Source of the DNA: CAZITB01 sp964542055
GTDB lineage: Bacteria > Planctomycetota > Phycisphaerae > Sedimentisphaerales > CAMDDF01
Direction: 5' to 3'
Assembly: GCA_964542055.1 (NCBI GenBank)
Contig: CAZITB010000080.1
Span: forward strand, 1 to 13,777
DNA length: 13,777 nucleotides
Under the pieces are notes generated by a model. That model did not search any database, was not told the DNA's origin, and saw nothing but the letters and a program-made list of their open reading frames with translations. Below, in pieces: positions 7,476 through 13,777 of this stretch; position 1 is the first letter of the stretch; every line of letters starts with the position of its first letter. The position numbers were made by a program, and so were the translations under genes.

Positions 7476-8270
7476 TTACATTCCATTTGGTTCGTCAGCC
7501 GCTTGTTGACCTTGGGCAGGTTGCTGCTTTGGCTTATCCAGCTTTGCGATTTCTGCCTTCAGTGATTCTAAATCATGATACCCGCTTATCCAAGACCTGA
7601 TTATGCCCTCTTCATCAAGAAAAACTGTTGTAGGAATTGAAGTTATTGTATCATAAGGAACTGGAAGATCATCTTTTGACACAATAGGATAATTTATTTC
7701 CGTTTGCTGAGCGAAGCTTTTAAGTGCACTCTCTTTTTCGCTGGAAATTCCAATCACTAGCAACTCATTAGGATCTGCATTTTTGGCAATTTCATTGAAA
7801 TGCGGGATTTCCTTTTTGCACGGCGGACACCAAGTCGCCCAAAAAGCAAGTACCACTTTCCTACCTTCCAGTTCAGAAAGTTTAATCTGCTCACCGTCAA
7901 TCGTAGTTAGATTCATATCAGGCGTATAAAGCCCAATCTTTTCATTTTTGGTAAACTCAAGCCCGCCATCATTTAATAGTGGTGCTATGCTGTTGTAATA
8001 AAAGTAAGCCACTCCACCGCTGATAATAAGGGCAATTATGCTAAGCACAATAGCGGTTATGAAAGTGCCCTTTAAATAATTCGTTTTACTCAAACCTACT
8101 ATAGCGATTATCAAAGCGATTACCGCGGCTATAGCCCCGACGAATATGGAAAAACTCAATGGAATTGCCAGAATCGCCAGCACAAAACTGGCAATCGCCA
8201 GACCAACCGCCATTTCGAATTTTTCCGGAAGTTGATTCCTGTAAACTGTTTGACCTTGATCTTCATTCAT
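7476..8270 (-). CDS. Three-helix membrane protein with C-terminal TlpA-like thioredoxin domain
   Basis: The 264 residues fall into two parts. The N-terminus has a short hydrophilic head and three hydrophobic helices (about 19-40, 42-60, 68-92) whose small-residue pattern resembles the DUF4190 membrane module. Residues about 105-245 form a TlpA/ResA-type thioredoxin domain with VVLAFWATWCPPC (active site W147-C151, cysteines C148 and C151), LLVIGISSE, and the cis-proline segment SIPTTVFLDEEG (P213). The tail is Gln/Ala-rich and disordered-looking. Given three helices and a cytoplasmic N-terminus, the thioredoxin domain would sit outside the membrane, fitting thiol-disulphide reduction of envelope proteins. 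The start is supported by AAAGGAAGG about six nt upstream. It is the last gene of the gspE-cvpA-tlpA group, 41 nt after the CvpA-like gene. The substrate is unknown. Confidence 0.88.
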   Translation of the reverse strand: MNEDQGQTVYRNQLPEKFEMAVGLAIASFVLAILAIPLSFSIFVGAIAAVIALIIAIVGLSKTNYLKGTFITAIVLSIIALIISGGVAYFYYNSIAPLLNDGGLEFTKNEKIGLYTPDMNLTTIDGEQIKLSELEGRKVVLAFWATWCPPCKKEIPHFNEIAKNADPNELLVIGISSEKESALKSFAQQTEINYPIVSKDDLPVPYDTITSIPTTVFLDEEGIIRSWISGYHDLESLKAEIAKLDKPKQQPAQGQQAADEPNGM

Positions 8271-8311
8271 TTTTTTCCTTCCTTTAAAATGTGAAAATTA
8301 CTGCCAAATAT

Positions 8312-8872
8312 CTATTTTTGATTAGCAGATGGCAAAACCTCTTTACCACTCAGCCAAACAATGGTTTTTTCGATTTCCTGGTCTGACCTTGTGCTTTGAA
8401 GTGAAAATGTGCTTACAATCTTGCAGCTTTTACTAACCGCTTTCGCCGAAGGGCCAGCTATATCATTTTCAACAAATTCCGGCATCGCCTGGACTTTTGC
8501 TGCGAACAAATAGATCGAAAAAACAACAAAACCTGTCATAGCAAATCCTGTAAAAAACCCCAGAACCGCTCCGGCGTAATTTTCCAGTGCATGCGGGATT
8601 GAATCGATATAATCTTCTTTTGCAAACAAATGAGCGATAAGCGTCAGCAATAAAAATACAATGATCCCAAAAATAACGACCATCGGAGCCTTATAATATT
8701 GATATTGCTCAATCCCCGGAGCCAGCTCGCAGATCGCACGCGTACCCATCACTGCCACATAAATCGATACAAGAACATTAAACAGCAGCGGCCACTGCTT
8801 TTTAAATCCCATATAATACCCCCGGTATCCCATAAATGCCGCAACCATCAAAGCTATTATTCCATAAATCAT
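8312..8872 (-). CDS. CvpA-like four-helix membrane protein
   Basis: A 186-residue membrane protein with about four helices (1-15, 28-44, 62-82, 98-124) and a soluble C-terminal part of about 60 residues. The GYRGYYMGFKKQ loop after helix 1 and ENYAGAVLGFFTGFAMTGFV in the last helix resemble the CvpA (colicin V production) family, where a glycine-rich helix follows a short loop. The match is by pattern and helix order only. CvpA-family proteins are tied to envelope homeostasis, but their molecular function is not settled. The gene begins 7 nt after the gspE-like stop codon, with TAGGT as a modest ribosome site, so it is probably co-transcribed and perhaps translationally coupled. An unrelated polytopic protein of similar size cannot be excluded. 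Confidence 0.6.
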   Translation of the reverse strand: MIYGIIALMVAAFMGYRGYYMGFKKQWPLLFNVLVSIYVAVMGTRAICELAPGIEQYQYYKAPMVVIFGIIVFLLLTLIAHLFAKEDYIDSIPHALENYAGAVLGFFTGFAMTGFVVFSIYLFAAKVQAMPEFVENDIAGPSAKAVSKSCKIVSTFSLQSTRSDQEIEKTIVWLSGKEVLPSANQK

Positions 8873-8879
8873 AATTTAC

Positions 8880-10436
8880 CTACAAACTCGAGACCACTCT
8901 TTTAACTTCCTGCCAGGTCGTAACCCCGCCGAGTACCTTTTTCATCGCTTCTTTTTTCAAATTCGATTTACCATTTCGCTGCTGATAATCAACAGCGGCT
9001 TGTTCGTCAAGCTTTCCAGGCATTATAGCCGCCCGAAGTTTTTCATCGATAACCATTATATCATAAATGCCGCGTCTGCCTTTATATCCGGTATGGTCAC
9101 AGAACATGCAACCGCCCGCACGGAAAATATTTCGATAATCAACACCACGGGTGCCGAGTTTTTGTATCTGTTCCTGGCTGAGCGTTTCCAGCGAACGACA
9201 ACTGCTGCAAAGTTTTCGAACCAGCCGCTGAGAAACTATCATATTCAATCCAGAAGATAATAACATCGGCGGAATGCCTAAATCCATTAACCTTATAAGC
9301 GCTGATACGTTGCTGTTGCTGTGCATGGTCGCGATAACCAGGTGTCCTGTCTGCGATGCCTGTAATGCAATTTTAGCCGTTTCTTCGTCTCGAATTTCAC
9401 CAATACAGATTACATCCGGGTCTTGTCTCAACACACTTCTAAGTGCTTTGGCAAAGGTAATATCAGCTTTGGCATTAACTTCGATCTGGCTGACATTTCT
9501 GATTTCATATTCAACAGGATCCTCAACCGAAATAATATTTTTTGCAGATGAATCCAGCGATTTCAAAATGGAATACAATGTAGTGCTTTTGCCGCTTCCG
9601 GTCGGTCCGCAGATAAGAATCATCCCTGACGGCTGATTTACAACATTCATCATCTTAGTATATTGATTTTCACTCATGCCCAGCTCTTTAAGATTAATCA
9701 GGCCTTCGGCTTCATTTAGTATCCTAAGCGACATCTTTTCACCATTTAGAACACCGGCACTAGCCACTCGCAAGGAAACTTTTCCCTTTTCAACTTGCGC
9801 ACCAAAAGAACCGTCCTGTGGTCTGCGTCTTTCAGCGATATCCATCCTCGATATAGCTTTTACACTGTTTACGATTGCCTGGGCGGTTTGAGATTCGAAA
9901 GTTTCATAATCTCTTAAAACCCCATCGACTCTTATTCGAACCGAATAACTGGATTCACTTCTGGGGTCGATTAAAATATCGCTTGCTCTTTTATCTATGG
10001 CATCGGCTATAAGCTTTTCGGTTATTTCAATGACACCGCGAACCTGGTTTTCTTTTTTTGAAGAACTGTAGATTTCTTCGAAACTTCTGCCTGATGAATC
10101 GAAAAGAGAAATCTTATTTTGATCATTATCAGCTGCATTGGAAGGCGGAGGAGATTTGAAAAAACCTAAAAATACTTCGGAAAAGAAACTGTTATAATTT
10201 GTTTTACCTTCGAGGCATTTCTTAAAAAATTCAATAACACGGACACAAAAAACGACTAATGGGCCAAAAATAAGAGCTGACAATTTTACCGGCAGCTGGA
10301 GATGTTCTGGTATGGCCCTGGAATATTCGACGTATTTCACAGAATTGATACATGCATAAAACCATCCAATTAAAAGAATTAGTTTAACGGGACTGAAAAA
10401 CATCAGTTTATCAAAATTTATTAAACCCAATATCAA
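8880..10436 (-). CDS. gspE: GspE/PulE-family secretion or pilus assembly ATPase with membrane N-terminus
   Basis: Hexameric ATPase that powers type II secretion or type IV pilus assembly from the cytoplasmic face. Catalytic landmarks in its 518 residues are the N2-type segment ASDILIDPR (151-159), Walker A GPTGSGKST (277-285), the Asp-box region SVEDPVEYE (303-311), Walker B ICIGEIRDEETA (343-354), the His-box TGHLVIATMHSN (363-374), and a zinc site from C410/C413 and C443/C446. The first 90 residues are odd: instead of the usual MshEN/T2SSE N-domain there are two hydrophobic segments (about 12-33 and 48-68), suggesting direct membrane anchoring. I take the TTG at 10436 as start because GGAG lies seven nt before it; the next in-frame ATG (residue 12) has no ribosome site. 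PilC/GspF and GspD partners are not in the window. Confidence 0.9.
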   Translation of the reverse strand: MILGLINFDKLMFFSPVKLILLIGWFYACINSVKYVEYSRAIPEHLQLPVKLSALIFGPLVVFCVRVIEFFKKCLEGKTNYNSFFSEVFLGFFKSPPPSNAADNDQNKISLFDSSGRSFEEIYSSSKKENQVRGVIEITEKLIADAIDKRASDILIDPRSESSYSVRIRVDGVLRDYETFESQTAQAIVNSVKAISRMDIAERRRPQDGSFGAQVEKGKVSLRVASAGVLNGEKMSLRILNEAEGLINLKELGMSENQYTKMMNVVNQPSGMILICGPTGSGKSTTLYSILKSLDSSAKNIISVEDPVEYEIRNVSQIEVNAKADITFAKALRSVLRQDPDVICIGEIRDEETAKIALQASQTGHLVIATMHSNSNVSALIRLMDLGIPPMLLSSGLNMIVSQRLVRKLCSSCRSLETLSQEQIQKLGTRGVDYRNIFRAGGCMFCDHTGYKGRRGIYDIMVIDEKLRAAIMPGKLDEQAAVDYQQRNGKSNLKKEAMKKVLGGVTTWQEVKRVVSSL

Positions 10437-10465
10437 AATGCCGCTCCGGGTAATTTCCTCATTGG

Positions 10466-10488
10466 CGGCTTCGAGAACCCAAAAGCCG
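10466..10488 (-). promoter_or_regulatory. Leader hairpin upstream of the gspE-like gene
   Basis: Arms CGGCTT and AAGCCG (10466-10471 and 10483-10488) can pair in the predicted 5' UTR of the gspE-like transcript, 30 nt before the TTG start. A following GCGGC just before the start codon could compete for the same arm. On the plus strand the arm is followed by only four T, so I do not read it as a terminator. Confidence 0.3.
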
Positions 10489-10503
10489 TTTTAATAAATA
10501 ACG

Positions 10504-10532
10504 ATATTATTTTATTTCTTTGTCTTTTGCAA
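10504..10532 (-). promoter_or_regulatory. Sigma70-like promoter of the gspE-cvpA-tlpA operon
   Basis: Minus-strand -35 box TTGCAA (10527-10532) and -10 box TAATAT (10504-10509) with a 17 nt spacer. The predicted start is near 10498, giving a leader of about 60 nt. It stands back-to-back with the plus-strand promoter at 10581-10609. Confidence 0.55.
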
Positions 10533-10580
10533 GTAAAAAAAATCTTATCCGGGAAAATGCGCAATTTTTAAAGTTTTCAC

Positions 10581-10609
10581 TTAACATTTTCCGAAAAAAA
10601 CTGTATAAT
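10581..10609 (+). promoter_or_regulatory. Near-consensus promoter of the small RNA candidate
   Basis: -35 box TTAACA (10581-10586), 17 nt spacer, perfect -10 box TATAAT (10604-10609). The predicted start is near 10616. An inverted repeat GGAAAATG (10552-10559) / CATTTTCC (10585-10592) spans the space between the divergent promoters, and its right arm overlaps the end of this -35 box, as an operator might. Confidence 0.7.
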
Positions 10610-10615
10610 AAACAG

Positions 10616-10787
10616 AAGATAAATGGCTCTTAAATAATGACCTGTCGGGCCATATCAACTGTTACCTGACGGACTTTCGTGATCAACATACAAGTCAGAG
10701 CGTAAAGATAAAGTTTGATTGGTAGAGGTTGATATAAATAAAGGAAAGAGCCAAAATAAGGAGAGCTTTAAAAGTTCTCCTTTTTTT
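10616..10787 (+). ncRNA. Candidate independent small RNA, about 170 nt
   Basis: A near-consensus promoter and a strong intrinsic terminator bracket about 170 nt without a credible ORF. Paired ends TGGCTCTT (10624-10631) and AAGAGCCA (10746-10753) close the molecule. Inside, ATATCAAC (10652-10659) pairs with GTTGATAT (10728-10735), and after a symmetric 3x3 internal loop TACC (10663-10666) pairs with GGTA (10721-10724), a rod of about 15 positions. The apical part holds competing GACTT/AAGTC and CTGAC/GTCAG pairings. Between the two main stems is an asymmetric bubble of about 20 and 10 nt. The rod-bubble-rod shape and length recall 6S RNA, but the closing stem is short and I see no sequence consensus, so this is only one option. 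A regulatory leader of the downstream RNase-like gene is another. Confidence 0.65.
10758..10787 (+). terminator. Strong rho-independent terminator after the small RNA
   Basis: Hairpin arms 10758-10768 and 10772-10782 (AAGGAGAGCTT pairing with AAGTTCTCCTT, one G-T wobble) with a 3 nt loop, followed by a run of seven T (10781-10787). The nearest plus-strand unit upstream is the small RNA candidate, so it must serve that transcript or attenuate read-through into the next gene. Confidence 0.85.
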
Positions 10788-10858
10788 ATGTACATAAAGG
10801 CAAGCCAACAATTCATTTAACGCACAATTTGTGTCTTTTTGCGTAAAATCATTGTAGC

Positions 10859-10886
10859 TTTACATATCACCATTTTTAGGTATAAT
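10859..10886 (+). promoter_or_regulatory. Promoter of the beta-CASP metallo-hydrolase gene
   Basis: -35 box TTTACA (10859-10864), 16 nt spacer, perfect -10 box TATAAT (10881-10886). Predicted start near 10893, only about 25 nt before the ATG. Just upstream is the palindrome CACAATTTGTG (10823-10833), nested within ACGCA/TGCGT (10820-10824, 10840-10844), a possible operator. Confidence 0.6.
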
Positions 10887-10917
10887 ACTCCATATTTTGT
10901 TATTTAGAGGTAAAAAA

Positions 10918-12315
10918 ATGAAGATACATTTCCACGGAGCCGCAAAAGAAGTGACAGGTTCCGCGCACCTGCTCGAAGTTGACGGAAAAAGAATCCTTCT
11001 CGACTGCGGCTTATACCAGGGCAAACGAAAAGAAGCCTTCGAAAAAAACCGCCAGTTCGATTACGATCCCAAATCCATAGATGCAGTTGTGCTTTCACAT
11101 GCCCACATGGACCACAGCGGCAATTTGCCAACCTTGGTAAAAGCCGGCTATGATGGGCCAATCTACTGCACCGACGCAACCGCCGATCTATGCGGTATTA
11201 TGTTCAAGGATTGTGCTTACATCCAGATACGAGACGTGGAATATATCAACAAAAAACGTGAAAAACAGGGCAAAACGCCTTTTGAACCGCTTTACACCGC
11301 TGAAGAAGCCGATTATGCGACATCGAAGATCGTCCCTGTTACCTATAATAAAGTAACAGAGATTCTGCCCGGCGTTGAAGTTACCCTAACCGAAGCAGGC
11401 CATATTCTCGGCTCAGCTATGGTAACTCTTGACTGCAAGGAAAACGGCAGCCGCTCACGATTGCTATTTACCGGAGATATCGGCAGACGCGATATCCCGA
11501 TCCTTAAAGACCCCTACATGCCCGGCGGGATCGATTATCTTATAACCGAAACAACCTACGGCGACCGCAAACACCCGCCCCGCGAAGACGTAAAGGGCTA
11601 TCTTGCAAGATTTGTAAACCAGATATGCGAGCGTAAATCCAAACTGATTATCCCCGCTTTTAGCATTGGCAGAACACAATTGCTGGTGTATCTGCTCAAT
11701 CATCTATATACCGAGGGCAAAATTGCTGATGTGCCGACCTATGTCGATTCCCCCCTTTCAAGCAAAGCCACCGAAATATATTCAAGCCATCTCGAATGCT
11801 GGGATACTGAAGCTATCAATTTCATGTCAAATAACGGTAAGCCTTTCAATTTCAAGAACTTGCGGTACACCGAAGACGTCGATGAATCTAAAAAGCTAAA
11901 CGACATCCCCGGGCCGATGATAATCATCTCCGCATCGGGCATGGTCGAAGCCGGACGAATCATTCACCACATGAAAAACAATATCGAAAATCCCGATAAT
12001 ATCATCCTGATAGTGGGATATATGGCAGCAAACACCCTCGGCAGGCGAATAGCTGAAAAGGTCCCGGAAGTGAAAATTTTCGGCGATTACGTGCCGTTAA
12101 ATGCACAAGTAGAAGAACTTGCGGCGTTGAGTGCCCATGCTGATAAATTTGAAATGCTGGAACTTTATGAGCGCAACAAACCGGAAAATATCAAACACGC
12201 TTTCTGCGTTCACGGCGAAGATGATGCTTTGAATCATTTCAGCGGATGCCTCAAAGAAATCGGAATGCAAAACGTAACCATCCCCGCTCCCGGCGATGTA
12301 ATCGAACTAAACTAA
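10918..12315 (+). CDS. Beta-CASP metallo-beta-lactamase RNase-like protein
   Basis: Zinc-dependent hydrolase of the beta-CASP group, related to CPSF-73 and to bacterial RNases such as Thermus TTHA0252; probably cytoplasmic RNA processing or decay. The 465 residues show HAHMDHSG (61-68, metal ligands H61, H63, D65, H66), GHILGSA (161-167, H162), FTGDIGRRD (184-192, D187), ETTYGDR (211-217), the beta-CASP segments PAFSIGRTQ (246-254), VDSPLSSKA (276-284) and SASGMVEAGRIIHH (338-351), then VGYMAANTLGRRI (366-378) and LSAHAD (404-409), the last metal-site histidine. The ATG at 10918 is chosen because AGAGGT precedes it at proper spacing; an in-frame TTG at 10897 lies at the predicted transcript start without room for a ribosome site. 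It converges with the next gene over a 15 bp gap without a terminator. RNA specificity is unknown. Confidence 0.93.
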   Translation: MKIHFHGAAKEVTGSAHLLEVDGKRILLDCGLYQGKRKEAFEKNRQFDYDPKSIDAVVLSHAHMDHSGNLPTLVKAGYDGPIYCTDATADLCGIMFKDCAYIQIRDVEYINKKREKQGKTPFEPLYTAEEADYATSKIVPVTYNKVTEILPGVEVTLTEAGHILGSAMVTLDCKENGSRSRLLFTGDIGRRDIPILKDPYMPGGIDYLITETTYGDRKHPPREDVKGYLARFVNQICERKSKLIIPAFSIGRTQLLVYLLNHLYTEGKIADVPTYVDSPLSSKATEIYSSHLECWDTEAINFMSNNGKPFNFKNLRYTEDVDESKKLNDIPGPMIIISASGMVEAGRIIHHMKNNIENPDNIILIVGYMAANTLGRRIAEKVPEVKIFGDYVPLNAQVEELAALSAHADKFEMLELYERNKPENIKHAFCVHGEDDALNHFSGCLKEIGMQNVTIPAPGDVIELN

Positions 12316-12330
12316 AATTTTGACTTCCGA

Positions 12331-12903
12331 TTAATCTTCAGGATAGCTGTAAATATATTCTGTGTCGATGCTTAATTTGCGCATCGTCTGTTTCAAAATA
12401 CTTTTCCCAAGGCTGCTTTCATACTCAACCCATTTTTCATCCTCAACTCTTTTGATCAAATGTACATTATTTTCAAATTTTTCAAGATATCCAATATAAT
12501 TATCCCCGTTTTTACTACTGAAAACATGTGCCTTTACACCAGCCATTTTCCCTGATAGAGTATCTATCGGGGGAACGCTTTCAGAACTGGCAGATAATAA
12601 TTCTCCTGTGTTCAAATCATAAAACCATACTTTTTCAGGTTCTTTGAACTCGTAAGAACTACTCGGCCAGAACAGAATTGCCAATACTACTAGAAAAATA
12701 AAAAAACTTATTCCGGCTGTTATTGCTAGAATCAAAGGATGATCGTTAGCCCATTTTCTAAATGAAGTAAATTTTTCCCATCTCTCCAGAAATTCGTATC
12801 GCAGTTGTTGGTTTCTACCTGATTTTAACAACTCCAAGCCGCGTAAAGTTATTCGGCCCCATAACCGTTTGATATCATACCAGATATATTTCCAAAACAG
12901 CAT
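12331..12903 (-). CDS. One-helix membrane protein paired with prepilin gene, function unknown
   Basis: I do not recognise a named family with known function. The 190 residues have a basic, aromatic N-terminal part of about 55 residues, one strong membrane helix (about 56-79, ILAITAGISFFIFLVV), then an exported domain of about 110 residues with KVWFYDLNTGELL (91-103), a PPID motif (111-114), AGVKAHVFS (121-129), YIGYLEKF (136-143) and DEKWVEYES (155-163). A similar block order (FYDLNTG, PPI, AGV-A-VF, DxKWV) is, to my memory, common in uncharacterised planctomycete proteins next to H-X9-DG prepilins. I choose the ATG at 12903 because AAGGA lies seven nt upstream; an in-frame TTG at 12909 is only one nt from that site. 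It follows the prepilin gene by 17 nt, so the two are probably co-transcribed and may act together. Confidence 0.8.
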   Translation of the reverse strand: MLFWKYIWYDIKRLWGRITLRGLELLKSGRNQQLRYEFLERWEKFTSFRKWANDHPLILAITAGISFFIFLVVLAILFWPSSSYEFKEPEKVWFYDLNTGELLSASSESVPPIDTLSGKMAGVKAHVFSSKNGDNYIGYLEKFENNVHLIKRVEDEKWVEYESSLGKSILKQTMRKLSIDTEYIYSYPED

Positions 12904-12920
12904 ATGCAATTCCTTAAACG

Positions 12921-13777
12921 CTATTTACCTGATCCTTTTAATATTTTAATCATATAATCCAAATCAGGATTATTTCGTGAAGCATCTATTTCGTATGCTC
13001 TATCTGTTTTCTCAAGAGCTAATTTTAGTGTTCGTTTGTCTTTGTATCTCCAGTAATCGACATGGCCGTCTGCAAAAGATAAATTGCAGCCACCATTGTG
13101 TCGAGCTGTGATGATATTAAATGTTAATGATGTATTATCTTCAGATACCAAAAACTTCCAAGTAACAGTACTTGAACTTTTATCAATAGGCCAAAAAGCT
13201 AACCACAATTCCCAAAGGCCCAGCCCCTCGCCGGGCATAAGGCCTCCATCTGCGTCGATAAAAACCATTTTCTCAGAAGGCCTTGTGATACTACCAAGGG
13301 TTTTAAATGAATGGATTTTTGTGTAATCCCACCAGTAGTCATATGGATATCCCATGGTTATGGGCATAGTATAATCACGCAATCTTGGTTTTCTAAAATG
13401 AACAGAATTATATCCATCTGTTGGACATTCATAAAGTTCGATTGACTGGGTATAAGGCCATAATATACTATTACGTATAGAAAATTCAGTGCCGTCAAAC
13501 ATGTTTCCTGGATCATACCCATTTGCCCAAGAATATTGTCCACTAGGCTTGGAACTGCAAAGTTTATCATCACTATCCATAGCGTACAATTGCCAGGCTA
13601 ATGTCAACTGTTTTAGATTATTAGCACATTTAAGACGCTGGCCAATTTTTCTCGCATTGCCGAGAGCAGGCAACATAATCGACATAAGCATAGCAATTAT
13701 TGAAATCACCACAAGCAGCTCAACCAGCGTAAAACCGTGTATGGGTTGGTGAGAACGGGTATAATTTGACCTGTGTT
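12921..13777 (-). CDS. Prepilin-like protein with H-X9-DG C-terminal motif, 5' end cut by the window
   Basis: The frame is open to the window edge (about 285 codons visible) and no start codon is seen, so the N-terminus lies outside. The visible start reads HRSNYTRSHQPIHG, followed by FTLVELLVVISIIAMLMSIM, the classic type IV prepilin signal: prepilin peptidase would cut after the glycine and methylate the phenylalanine, with Glu at mature position 5. The C-terminal part has HNGGCNLSFADGHVDYW, which fits the H-X9-DG motif of the large planctomycete/lentisphaeral pseudopilin-like families. Between them lie GYDPGN, ECPTDGYN, and RPSEKMVFIDADGG. Likely an inner-membrane-anchored, periplasm-facing pseudopilin-like protein. 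The GTG at 13712 is not the start: it falls inside the signal helix. Whether the ATPase at 8880-10436 serves it is conjecture. Confidence 0.9.
   Translation of the reverse strand, partial: HRSNYTRSHQPIHGFTLVELLVVISIIAMLMSIMLPALGNARKIGQRLKCANNLKQLTLAWQLYAMDSDDKLCSSKPSGQYSWANGYDPGNMFDGTEFSIRNSILWPYTQSIELYECPTDGYNSVHFRKPRLRDYTMPITMGYPYDYWWDYTKIHSFKTLGSITRPSEKMVFIDADGGLMPGEGLGLWELWLAFWPIDKSSSTVTWKFLVSEDNTSLTFNIITARHNGGCNLSFADGHVDYWRYKDKRTLKLALEKTDRAYEIDASRNNPDLDYMIKILKGSGK

Noticed and set aside
9274..9636. Plus-strand open frame opposite the GspE catalytic core
   Set aside because: It mirrors Walker A/B coding sequence on the other strand, with no independent evidence.
10466..10492. Plus-strand terminator from CGGCTT/AAGCCG plus TTTT
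   Set aside because: Short stem, only four T, and no plus-strand transcript known to arrive there; more likely a leader hairpin of the opposite gene.
10623..10637. Mini-ORF ATG GCT CTT AAA TAA at the start of the small RNA candidate
   Set aside because: Only four codons, weak ribosome site, and its bases form the closing stem; chance is enough to explain it.
1..13777. CRISPR arrays, insertion sequences, tRNA or rRNA genes, toxin-antitoxin or defence genes
   Set aside because: No regularly spaced repeats, transposase motifs, tRNA T-loop patterns in the gaps, or defence-type domains were seen; gene content is housekeeping and envelope related.

Overview
The window looks like ordinary chromosome from a Gram-negative, low-to-mid GC bacterium. 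It is most likely a planctomycete-type organism (Planctomycetota, perhaps Phycisphaerae/Sedimentisphaerales; Lentisphaerota is the main alternative). The reasons are a prepilin-like protein with the H-X9-DG C-terminal motif typical of those phyla, a companion one-helix protein of a type I associate with planctomycetes, a GspE-type secretion ATPase with an unusual membrane N-terminus, and lpxB, which implies lipid A and an outer membrane. I see no phage, insertion sequence, CRISPR array, tRNA or rRNA. Placement is from memory of families, without a search.

Layout, left to right. (1) Positions 1-412, plus strand: the 3' end of a thioredoxin-fold (redoxin) protein that starts before the window. 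(2) Positions 416-7038, minus strand: a six-gene cluster read in the order aldo/keto reductase, purB, pyrE, small 3-helix membrane protein, ptsP, lpxB. The genes are packed with 23, 11 and 3 nt gaps and two 4-nt ATGA overlaps, so this looks like one operon. A sigma70-like promoter (7174-7201) and a hairpin-rich leader of about 130 nt precede it. (3) Positions 7202-7475: non-coding, holding a folded, possibly pseudoknotted RNA-like element (about 7335-7461) that ends in nine T on the plus strand. (4) Positions 7476-10436, minus strand: a second operon, gspE-like ATPase, CvpA-like membrane protein, and a three-helix protein with a TlpA thioredoxin domain, with its own promoter at 10504-10532. 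(5) Positions 10437-10917: a regulatory hub. Besides the gspE promoter it holds a near-consensus plus-strand promoter (10581-10609), a structured transcript of about 170 nt with no meaningful ORF, a strong intrinsic terminator (10758-10787), and a separate promoter for the next gene. This is the best candidate in the window for an undescribed element: an independent small RNA gene. (6) Positions 10918-12315, plus strand: a beta-CASP metallo-beta-lactamase RNase-like enzyme. (7) Positions 12331-13777, minus strand: a prepilin-like protein cut by the window edge, followed by a one-helix protein.

Functionally, the large operon mixes purine synthesis (PurB), pyrimidine synthesis (PyrE), PTS phosphorelay signalling (PtsP) and outer-membrane lipid A synthesis (LpxB), a growth-related set rather than one pathway. 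The second operon and the prepilin pair both point to cell-envelope and type II/IV-pilus-like machinery. The beta-CASP nuclease next to the small RNA candidate is a suggestive but unproven neighbour pair.
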